The notes under the pieces: model-generated | The model's database searches: none | The model's input: only the letters and a program-made list of their open reading frames with translations | Told to the model about the DNA's origin: nothing | Part shown: positions 31,385 through 40,743 of the stretch, in pieces | Layout of the letters: each line of letters starts with the position of its first letter | Numbering within the stretch: the stretch's first letter is position 1 | Source: Rhipidocladum racemiflorum | Lineage: Eukaryota > Streptophyta > Magnoliopsida > Poales > Poaceae | Reading direction: 5' to 3' | DNA length: 64,000 nt | Assembly (NCBI GenBank): GCA_036346355.1 | Contig: CM070576.1 | Span: forward strand, 9,965,558-10,029,557 | Translations under genes and position numbers: made by a program

Positions 31385-34300
31385 ATGGACCTGCGATGGA
31401 TGTACATTGACCGACGCTCCCCGGAGTTCTTGCAAGGTTTGCAAGTTTTTCTTCGTGCGACCGATGCTCACATGAAGTCAGGCTACATATGTTGTCCATG
31501 CATATACTGCAAGAATGAGAAGGAGTGGCCAAAATTCAGCCACCTTCACTTCCATTTGCTCTCAAGAGGTTTCATGCCAAACTATACCTGTTGGACCAAG
31601 CACGGTTAAGAAGAGACTATACGGGAAGATGGTGAAAAAGAAGAAGAGGGGGATAATAATATACCAGATGCTGTCCAACACCGTTCATTCGAAGATACAT
31701 TGGGGGAGTTTGGCGATGATGAACTAGACCAGATGCTGCTTGATGGAGAGGGAGAATACACCGATGAAAGACATTACAAAAAGTTCCAACGCCTGCGAGA
31801 GGACCACGAAACTCTACTGTACCCAAACTGCTGACAAGGCCACAAAAAATTGCGTACCACACTAGAACTGATGCAATGGAAGGCAACCAATGGATTGTCT
31901 GGTAAGGGATTCAATGAGTTGTTATGCCTCATAAAGAAGTTGCTTCTAGATGGTAACACGCTGCCTGAAACTACGTACGACGCCAAGCAAGTTGTCTGCC
32001 CTTTGGGGTTGGAGGTACAGAAGATACATGCATGCCGTAATGATTGTATCCTTTATCGCAATGAGTATGAGGATTTGGAAGCTTGTCCGGTGTGCAAAGC
32101 TTCGCAGTATAAGACCAGGCGTGATGACCCAGGCGTGGAAGATGGGCAGCGTAAGAAGAAGAGACCCCCGGCTAAGGTGGTGTGGTATTTCCCTATAATC
32201 CCCTGGTTGAAGTGTTTATTTGTGAACAAAGCGCATGCTCAGATGATGTGCTGGCACAAAGAAGATGGTAAGGACGATGGAAGGCTAAGGCACCCCGCTG
32301 ATGGCTCTCAGTGGAGGAAAGTCGATAGAAAGTACCCGGACTTTGCTGAGGATGCGAGGAACATAAGGTTTGGGTTGAGTACGGATGGGATGAACCCGTT
32401 CGGCGAGATGAGCAGCAGTCACAGCACTTGGCCCGTGACTCTATGTATCTACAACCTTCCTACTTGGCTGTGTATGAAGCGGAAGAACATTATGATGCCA
32501 TTGCTTATCCAAGGGCCGAAGCAACCTGGAAACGACATCGACGTGTACCTCAAACCACTGGTTGAAGATCTGCTAACGTTGTGGAACGATGGTGTACGTG
32601 TGTGGGATGAGTACAAAAGAGAGTATTTCACCTTACGTGCATTGCTATTCGTAACCATCAACGACTGGCCTGCACTTGGTAACCTGTCTGGCCTATCTAT
32701 CAAAGGATATAAAGCCTGCATCCAGTGCTTAAAGGATACGGACAGCAAGTATCTGAAAAACTCATAAAAGGTTGTGTACATGGGCCACCGTAGGTTCCTC
32801 CATGAAGCACCCGTTACGAAAGAACGGTGAGAATTTCGATGGGACAGAAGAGAAACGTAAGAAGCCCATGCATCGTAGTGGGACACTTGTATTTTCTATG
32901 GTAAAGGATCTGAAAGTAGTATTTGGAAAGGGTCATGGTAGCAAATCTGTCCTGACTGGACAAGATCATACGAAGCCTATTTGGAAGAAGAAATCAATAT
33001 TTTGGGACTTACCGTACTGGAAAGACTTAGAGGTCCGCCACTCATTGGACTTCATGCATATCACGAAGAATGTCTACGTGAACCTGCTAGGCTTTCTAGA
33101 TATGTACGGCAAAACAAAAGATACACTTCAAGCACGAAAGGACCTGCTTCTACTGGGACTCAGGAACGACCTACATCCGGAAAAGAGAGCGAAAGGACAA
33201 CATTAACTCCACCCCGCGAGCTACACTCTGAGCAAGGAAGAGAAAAAAACATGATTAAGTTCTTGAGCAGCGTGAAGGTCCCTTCTGGATACTCCTCAAA
33301 CATAAAGAGACTTATAAACACGAAAGAGAATAAAATTGTACACCTGAAATCCCATGATTGTCACATGTTGATGACACAGCTGCTCCCAGTGGCGGTGAGA
33401 GGTATTTTGCCGGACTGGGTACGAGGGACAATCATAAAGTTGTGCTCGTTCTTCAACGCGGTGTCGCAGAAGATCATCGAGCCGAATAATGTATCTCAGT
33501 TGCAGCATGATGTGGTCGATAGTATGGTCAGCCTTGAGATGATCTTCCCTCCATCCTTCTTTGATATTATGGTCCATCTCATGGTCCACGTTATCAAAGA
33601 GATAGAAATTCTCGGACCCATTTTCCTGCATAGTATGTTCCCATTCGAGAGGTACATGGGGGTCCTAAAGAAGTATGTTCGCAACCGGTCTCGTCCAGAA
33701 GGCTGCATTGCACAGGGTGTTGGCACAGAGGAGGTGGTTGAATTTTGTGTCGATTACATTGATGATCTGAATCCGATTGGCGTCCCCGTATCACGCCATG
33801 AGGGGAGGCTACGGGGAAAAGGGACTCTAGGGAGAAAAGAATTCTTTAGTGACGATCTACTTTCATTTAAACAAGCACATTTCATAGTCTTGAAACAAGC
33901 AACTGTAGTGGCTCAGTATATCCATGATCATGAGATTATTCTATGCGACCAATACCCAGAGAAGTCAGAAAAGTGGATCGCACTAGAGCAAATGGACCGT
34001 TTCGGCGGTTAGTTACAAAATCAGCTGATAGGCAACCAGACAGACAATGAACAGTTCAGACTCTTGGCTCGAGGACTATCCACTACAATCTATCATTCCA
34101 TGGGTATGAGATAAATGGGTACATATTTTACACGACTGCCCAGGATAGCAAGAGCACCAACCAAGACAACGGTGTTCGTATAGATGCCTTCGACAAAAAT
34201 GGAAAGATGGACACCTACTATGGTTGCATAGAGGAGATCTGGGAGCTCGAGTATGGACCTTTGAAAGTCCCTCTGTTTCGGTGCCAATGGGTCAAATTGA

Positions 34301-34569
34301 CAGATGTTGAGATCGACGAGTACGGTATGACAACCGTCGACCTCAAGCAAGTGGCCTATAGGGACAAACCGTTCGTGCTCGCCAATGGTGTGGCACAGGT
34401 ATTCTATGTGATGGACATGAACAGCAAGCTAAAAAAGCAGAAGGACAAGCATCCTAAAAGCAAGAAGCAGAAGGTGGAGACTATCAGCAGCGAACAACCA
34501 AGGCGCCATGTGGTTCTTCCAGGAAAAAGAAGGATTGTCGGAGTTGAGGGCGTCACAGATGAAGAATAG
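31385..34569 (+). pseudogene. CACTA transposase (TNPD type), interrupted by stops and frameshifts
   Basis: Domains in order. Transposase-associated zinc-binding domain (31385-31606, MDLRWMYIDRR...CCPCIYCKN...GFMPNYTCWTKHG). Tnp2/transposase_21 core (31835-33200), with CPLGLEVQKIHACRNDCILY, CPVCKASQY, GLSTDGMNPFGEMSSSHSTWPV, IDVYLKPLVEDLLTLW and VRHSLDFMHITKNV. DUF4218-like region (33240-34010), with MLPV-type MTQLLPVAVRGILP and FPFERYMGVLKKYVRN. DUF4216-like region (34090-34500), with TYYGCIEEIWELEYGPLKVPLFRCQWV. Damage: in-frame TAA at 31607, TGA at 31832 and TAA at 32765, plus frame changes near 32.79, 33.25 and 34.06 kb. The enzyme would cut and join CACTA ends; this copy looks non-functional. 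Confidence 0.88.
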
Positions 34570-34904
34570 TACAATCAATTTGATGAGCTACCTCCTTTTA
34601 TGGTGGACATAGACATAAGTGTCTTGAATGATATAGAAGAATCTCCATATGTACGACACGATCATGACGAAGGATCACTTGTAAAAACAAAGTATGTTAG
34701 CAAATAAGTCCAACCGTGTTGTATAAACCCGTATATGAATTATGAATATGGTTATTACAGTAATCTCTCTCTCTCTAGCTGATATAAACTCGTGTATGGC
34801 CTGATTAATGCAATTTGTAGGGTTTGTCAATAATCTGAAGCTACTAATTACGAAGAAAACAGAAAGCATTCCAAAATTAACATGGTAAGATATGACCCGG
34901 TACT
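34570..34904. other. Transposase 3' flank
   Basis: Continues about 100 bp of readable Asp/Glu-rich sequence after the stop, then AT-rich DNA with a CT dinucleotide run (34767-34778). No gene seen. Confidence 0.4.
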
Positions 34905-35142
34905 AGATAACTTTTACTAGATATAAAAAATTAATTACAAACAAAGAAAATACACAAAAAGAAGTAAAATAATTATTAAGAATTAAACACGAGGCCAACA
35001 AATCTGAAATTTTTATTCAAGGTATAGTATATTTTAAAAAACCCATCATAAATCAAATTATGTCCTCAAATTAATTAATTAGTGTAATGGAAATTATAAA
35101 AAATCCCAGTTGTACTGGGTCTTAACACCAACCTGCAGATCG
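34905..35142 (+). repeat. Inverted repeat arm 1 flanking the PTTA/Ulp1 gene
   Basis: Imperfect inverted partner of 40434-40686. Shared blocks, read in this orientation, include ACAAACAAAGAAAAT / AAACAAAGAAAAT, CCAACAAATCTGAAATTTT, ATTCAAGGTATA and TATGTCCTCAAATTAATTAA. It lies after the transposase gene and before the fourth subterminal-repeat block. Confidence 0.85.
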
Positions 35143-35159
35143 ACAAAATTTCCTAAGGC

Positions 35160-35340
35160 AACAAGTACAGAGGGGCATCAGTACCGGTCATAACACCAAC
35201 CGGTACTAATAGTATCTAGCAGTACCGGTTGGGAATACGACCTGGTACTATTTCCCCCTAGGGCAACCAGCATTTGGCGGGGTATTTTGGCGAGGAGGGA
35301 ATCAGTACCGGTTGGTAATATGACTCGGTACTAATTCCTG
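35160..35340. repeat. CACTA-2 subterminal-type repeats, block 4
   Basis: CAGTACCGGTCATAACACC, AACCGGTACTAAT and CAGTACCGGTTGG units, diverged, immediately before a third TATA box. The block lies about 7 kb from the element's left end, unusually deep inside it. Confidence 0.85.
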
Positions 35341-35343
35341 TCG

Positions 35344-35350
35344 TATAAAA
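35344..35350 (+). promoter_or_regulatory. TATA box of CACTA-2 module 3
   Basis: TATAAAA follows repeat block 4, with a C-rich leader downstream. It is a candidate promoter for the PTTA/Ulp1 gene at 36811. Confidence 0.6.
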
Positions 35351-35352
35351 AG

Positions 35353-35900
35353 TGGAGAGGTCCAAACTCTTGTCTTTCTCGCCACTACCGCCTCCAAGTC
35401 TCCAACTCCACCATCCCCGCCGTCTGCGCCGTCCTCACCCCCGCCATCTGCGCCGTCCTCACCCCCGCCATCCGTGCCTCCGATGACTCCACTGCTCTCA
35501 CTTCGCTGGCAGTCGGCGCGCACTTCGTTGTCCGCGTTAGCCTCTGCGACAATTGGACCACGTCGTCCTCCGACAACCCCGGCCGGTGTCCTCCGACAAC
35601 CCTGGCCACCGTCCGCGTCGTCCTCCGACAACCCCGTCCTCACCCCCGTCGTCAACGCCGTGCGCACCCTCGCCGTCCGCGTCGTCCGCCGTCCGCACCC
35701 TCCACTCCAGCGCCGCATCCTCCTCTCCGGCGCCGCATCCTCCTCGGCCAGCTTCCTCCACACCGGCGCCGCATCCTCCTCTCCGGCGCCGCGTGTCCTC
35801 CTTGAGCCCTCTCTGGCGTCTACTTACACTTACTGTTTAGTGGATTATGTGGATGCATGTTTACTGTGGATGTTTACTTTGGATTATGTGAAATGTTGAT
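35353..35900 (+). other. C/G-rich leader with low-complexity ORFs, CACTA-2 module 3
   Basis: It contains short tandem CGCCGTCCTCACCCCCGCCAT units near 35420-35470 and Pro/Ser/Ala-rich ORFs in several frames (for example 35474-35899). None has a recognisable domain. I read it as the transcribed leader of the downstream gene, possibly including a captured host GC-rich fragment. A proline-rich protein cannot be excluded. Confidence 0.35.
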
Positions 35901-35920
35901 TATGCTGATTATATATGTAA

Positions 35921-36240
35921 ATTTGAAATGTGTAAGTATATGTGAAATGTGTATAAGTATATGTGAAATGTGGCTTATGAAATGAGCAAGTATATGTGAA
36001 ATTTGAAATGTGTAAGTATATGTGAAATGTGTATAAGTATATGTGAAATGTGTCTTATGAAATGAGTAAGTATATGTGAAATTTGAAATGTGTAAGTATA
36101 TGTGAAATGTGTATAAGTATATGTGAAATGTGGCTTATGAAATGAGTAAGCATATGTGAAATTTGAAATGTGTAAGTATATGTAAATTTGAATTGTGTAA
36201 ATTTAAAATGTGTAAGTATATGTGAAATGTGGCTCATGTA
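35921..36240. repeat. 80-bp tandem repeat array
   Basis: The start motif ATTTGAAATGTGTAAGTATA recurs at 35921, 36001, 36081 and 36161, giving three full 80-bp units and a partial fourth. Each unit contains three TATATGTGAAATG sub-repeats and CTTATGAAATGAG. Adjacent units differ at only a few positions. Confidence 0.93.
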
Positions 36241-36369
36241 AATTTGAATTCTGAGATATATATGTATATGTGAAATGTGTAAGTATGTTGATAGTATACT
36301 CGTCTTTGCCGCCTGTCTTCCTCTATCCACTCTTTCCCACCACCCTCCGAGTCGTTGCCACGCGTGACC

Positions 36370-36596
36370 TGTCCTCCCCTTTCCCCAGCACCCTCTCTGT
36401 TTCCCCCCTCTCTCGATCCCTCTGTGTCCCCCCTCTTGTTCCCTCTCTGTCTCCCCCCTCTCTCCCCCCTCTCTGTCTCCCTCCTCTCGCTCCCTCTGTG
36501 TCTCCCCCCTCTTGCTCCCTCTCTGTCTCCCCCCTCTCTCCCCCCTCTCTGTCTCCCCTCTCTCGATCCCTCTCTGTCTCCCCTCTCTCTGTCATC
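36370..36596. repeat. CT-rich minisatellite
   Basis: A pyrimidine-rich tract built from CCCTCTCTGTCTCCCCCCT and CTCTTGCTCCCTCTC units, with an apparent higher-order period of roughly 75-80 bp repeated about twice. It produces spurious Ser/Pro and Arg/Gly/Glu ORFs on both strands. Confidence 0.85.
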
Positions 36597-36810
36597 TATT
36601 AGAATCAATGGACGCTTGTGTGGCTTGTTGCTTGTGGGTTATGGTCCGAGAATTTTGTTTGTCACCAAATTTCGTATGTAAAATCAAAAATTGAATTCTA
36701 AAATGTGTAAGTACATGTTATCTATGTAATTATATGTTAAATGTGTAAGTATACTTTTGTTGATATTTTTCGTTAATTTTTAGTGCACTTTTCTAGCCTA
36801 AGAAAAAACG

Positions 36811-39800
36811 ATGGCGGACGAAGGATATGTTGGAGAGGAGTTCATGAGGAATTTGATTGCAGGAGATGATCTTGTAGAGGTGGAGGGTCGTGAACCCGCC
36901 GAGGCAGCAGGGCTCGTCGAGTCCGTTGAGGCCACCATGGTAATTAGTACAAATGCGTATATGCTGGTTCCACTATCATGCTAAGTCAACATTCTAACTC
37001 ATTCATCATTGTACCATATTTTCAGACTAGTCAATCGAGTAGGCCATCACGTCACCGAGGTCCAAGCAAGAAGTCGAAGGCCAGACATATTATTACTGTA
37101 GTCGGCGATAACAGCCAACCTATTGAACCCGAGGGGGTGATTCCACCGTTCAATTCGGCATGCGGCTTCCACGTCAGGGACCACGTGCCAATTAGTATCG
37201 CGAAATGGGATAATGTCCCTGAATATACAAAGAATATGATCTGGACCGATTTGAAGGAGACATTCACCTTCCCCGAAGGGACCGAAGAGAAGATGAAGAG
37301 TTACGCGTTCAAGAAGATGGCCATCGCATTCGAGACATATAAAAAGAAGTTGACCACGGAATATATTAAGAAGGACCTAACACCCGACTTCAACAAGCAC
37401 CCAAAGTTGCAGGATCACTGGGATGCGTTTGTCAACTATAAGAATTCGGAAGAAGGTTGAAGTTTGACCGAAAAGAACATTCGGAATGCACAGAAGAAGC
37501 AATATCACCACCGCATCGGCCCTGGTGGTTACCGTCGAGCGATGCCCAAATGGGAGCAGAGGGAACAGGGATTGCTTGTGAAGGGTTTCACGCCCACGAC
37601 TTTGGAATGGCCAGACAGAGCGAAGAGTTGGTTTTATGCTCACGGCGGTGCACTTGACGATGATGGAAACCCGGTGTTTGGGAATGTGATGACAGATGTC
37701 GCTAGTAGACTTGTACAGTCAATCGAGGACTCTTCCCAGGGCACCTTTGTGCCAAACAGGGAGAACGATGAGCTAACAAGGGCCCTACCAAACCTGGAGC
37801 ACCCTGGACGCACACGAGGCGTTGGCGTTGTTCCGTGGAAGATTGGTTTTGCTAAGGACGCCGAGACCTACAGGAGTCAGGCGAGAAGCAAGTCCCGACA
37901 GGCACAACGGATGCAAATGCTGGAAGAACGCATGAATCAAATGGTTCAATAACATATGAATCAAACACAAGAAAGCATAAAGGAAGAGGTCCAAAGACAA
38001 GTGCAGTTAGCCTTGAGCCAACGGGTGGATGCGAGCCAGGAACCTCCTACTAATGCAGACATCATTAGCCCCACGGGGCGACGGAGCAGTTGCGCTTCTG
38101 GTGGGCTGCCCGAAGAGGACTTGGGCCACTGGCCGGTGGATGACATCACGCAACGGACACCTTGTGAGTTGCACGCCCAAGCGAAGAACATCTCCTTCAT
38201 GGCGGCTCACGCATGGATCACCAAATGGAGCCGGGGCAGTCATCCATGGCCAACAGATACCGGCGGGCTATTCCAAGGTCTTGGTGGAGGAGGTATGCCC
38301 AGGGTGAGAGGACCTTGACCTCGACATGCCCAGAGGTGATGGAACTACAACGTTAGGAGAGGCAGTGCATACTTTCATTCTGTGGCGTAAGAAGTACATC
38401 ATTTTTAGAGACACACATAAGCGGTCCTCTCTGACACCTCCGTCACCAAAATCGCTGCCCATCAGAAGAAGCCCGTCTCCTACACCAACCCCTGCATGCG
38501 AAACTATAACTCCAACATCGTCGCCCAATAGAAGCCAGCCAGCTCATCCAACAGCTCACAAGAAGACGGGATCCACCCAAAGCAATAAGCTGGCTGCACC
38601 TTCAAAGCGGGCGTACAATATGACGAAGGAGGAGACCACCAAGGTAGTCAGGGCCGCGGTCACTGATTTTTTAAAACCCAGGTCACTAGAGAAGAAGATT
38701 CAACCTGGTACAGAGGAATTTCTAAAAGGCCTGAGGAAAATAAAAAGTTTGAAAGATTTAAAGGAAAAATCTCATGTATCTGACTACAAGCGCACACTGG
38801 TCAAGGCAAGCAAGAAGAAGATGTCATCAGCTGAGCAGAAGGCCAATGAGATGGCCAAATTCCACAAAGAAACTGCTCTTGCCCCAGATCAAGTATTAGG
38901 CAACCAGGAGATTGAATCTGCTCAAGTCAAATGGTCATTTATACTGGGCGCACCATTGGTCAGGCGTGACAAGGTTGCCCAGCTGCCAACTAGGATGCGC
39001 CAATTCCATGAATGGTACCTGGATGCGTTCAGGCATGGCATAGAGCTATTCGCCGTCAAGTACAAGGACCGAGATTTTTTTCACGACGATGGAGAATTTT
39101 ATATCGAATGGCGCATAATGTACGATCTATACCAGACAGACGCTCTTGATGTGGCCATGTTGAGTTGCTGGACTCTGTAAGTTCTTATTTAATTGCAAAA
39201 ATCTACTGTGTGGGCCCTTTAACTATACTAACTTGCAATCCTAACTAATTTCTTCTTATGTAGAATGGAGATACAAAGATGCAGAAAGGAGGCCATTTAC
39301 GACATAGGCTTCCTTGACCCTTCGGTCATTAACAACACATTTGTTACTAGCTGCCTTATCGATACAGAGGACACCATATTCAATGGGCTAATGGGTCAGA
39401 GATATAAAGCAAAGATACTTCTACCCTACAACTTTGAGTACGCGTTTTCGTGCCGCCTCGTTCTAACCCTTTTCCATATCACGATGTTAGAATAATCAGT
39501 TACCTACATTGACATATGTATGTACAGCTTTCACTGGATTCTTCTCATTATCGAGCTAGATCGTGGCATAATCACAGTTATGAACTCGAGGAGGAAACCA
39601 GTTGGGTGTTATCAATACCTGATCGACATGCTCGACCGGTATTCTTGTTCCTTTCATTATCGTGTTGATTCTACTTCATTTAAAATAAATTCTAATCATG
39701 TTCAATTTGCAATCATATGTGTAGTGCATTCGCACGGTTCCGTGCCAAAATCGTCGGTGAATTCAAACAGAAATTCACTGTTACAGTTGCCTCTCGAGTA

Positions 39801-40173
39801 CGTATGCCATCATGCTATCTTTTTAGTTAGTTAACTAAATTTTCATGCATCCATTTCACGCTCTTAGCCTTTTCCAACACAGATCTTGCTTCTGCAGCCG
39901 GGAAACAATTTATGCGGCAAGTATGTGTGCCAATTTATGGACATACAGACCGGAGGTCTTTGCTGCTTGCAAGATTGTAAGAAATTGACGCCGGCGCATG
40001 TGACAACAATCCAAGAACAACTCGTTGGCTGGATTTACGATGAGGTCGTAAATCCTAAAGGGGAGTTTCATGTTTCGACGAATAGGTGGGGCCCTTCGAT
40101 AAAGGCTGGTGAACTGTCGGAGTCGACTTCTACGGCTACCGAGAGCGACGCACGTAAACGAAGGGCCCCATAA
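36811..40173 (+). pseudogene. PTTA/En-Spm accessory protein fused to Ulp1-like (C48) protease, with nonsense mutations
   Basis: ATG at 36811 (MADEGYVGEEFMRNL). Exon 1 ends at 36939, with an intron at 36940-37025 (GTAATT...TTTTCAG). Exon 2 encodes a plant transposase PTTA-type domain (FHVRDHVPISIAKWDNVPEY, RIGPGGYRRAMPKWEQRE, WFYAHGGALDDDG), then a coiled Gln/Met-rich and Lys-rich linker. The C-terminal protease is spliced: introns at 39177-39263, 39438-39527 and from 39639, then more exons. It shows FHWILLIIELDRG (catalytic His) and NNLCGKYVCQFM (catalytic Cys). Breaks: in-frame TGA at 37457, TAA at 37950, and a frame change near 38320. The family is thought to bind subterminal repeats; the protease role in CACTA is unknown. 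Confidence 0.85.
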
Positions 40174-40433
40174 ACATTCTGTAATTAAAGCTCTAATGAA
40201 TGTTAGTGATACATATTGGTTCTAATTGGAGTTGTTAATATAAGTTTTGCGATTTAATTATCATTTAATTGCGCATGATTGATAATATGTGCTTTCAATT
40301 AATAGATAGATATATGTAGACTTAACATATATTACATTGCCTTATTGTAAGATAGCACTATTTCTGCAGTTTTCCAAAACTATGAACTATTTGTGTAGAA
40401 TTATCATTATTAGAATACTGATCAACCGTTCGT

Positions 40434-40686
40434 GTTCTGACCAGGTACAAGTGGGATTTTTAAAAAATTTTCATTACAGTAATTAATTAATTTGAGGACA
40501 TAAATTGATTTATAAATTTCTCATAAATTTATAGCGGCTTTTATGAAATATAGTATACCTTGAATGAAAATTTCAGATTTGTTGGATGAGTATTCTTAAT
40601 ATTTCTTTTACTTCTTTTTTGCAGATTTTCTTTGTTTCTAAATAAATTTTTATATCAAGTAAATTTAAGTATTATTTTAAATTTTT
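40434..40686 (-). repeat. Inverted repeat arm 2 flanking the PTTA/Ulp1 gene
   Basis: The reverse complement aligns with 34905-35142 across about 240 bp with small indels. It lies about 260 bp after the PTTA/Ulp1 stop codon and ends shortly before the family A insertion. Confidence 0.85.
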
Positions 40687-40743
40687 ATGTCAACCAAGAA
40701 CGGGCATCCTGCATGCTCGAAACTATTGTATGAGTGCAAGTTT

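Larger units (their letters stand above)
27998..40743 (+). mobile_element. CACTA-2: large En/Spm transposon, 5' and coding part
   Basis: Begins with the terminus CACTACTACAGATCTGG at 27998 after the spacer. It carries ATCAGTACCGGTTGGT-type subterminal repeats, then a transposase gene (31385-34569) and a PTTA/Ulp1 accessory gene (36811-40173), both on the plus strand as in autonomous plant CACTA elements. No 3' subterminal array or terminal CTGTAGTAGTG is seen before the family A element begins at 40744, so the element is interrupted there and its 3' end lies beyond the window. Both main genes contain nonsense codons and frameshifts. Confidence 0.88.

Noticed and set aside
35921..36240. CRISPR-like regular repeats
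   Set aside because: The units are directly adjacent 80-bp tandem repeats with no unique spacers, in a eukaryotic transposon.
36234..36608. Arg/Gly/Glu-rich minus ORF and Ser/Pro-rich plus ORFs
   Set aside because: They are translations of a CT-rich minisatellite with no conserved content.
40174..40743. CACTA-2 3' terminus
   Set aside because: There is no subterminal repeat array and no CTGTAGTAGTG end before the family A LTR starts, so the true end must lie further right.
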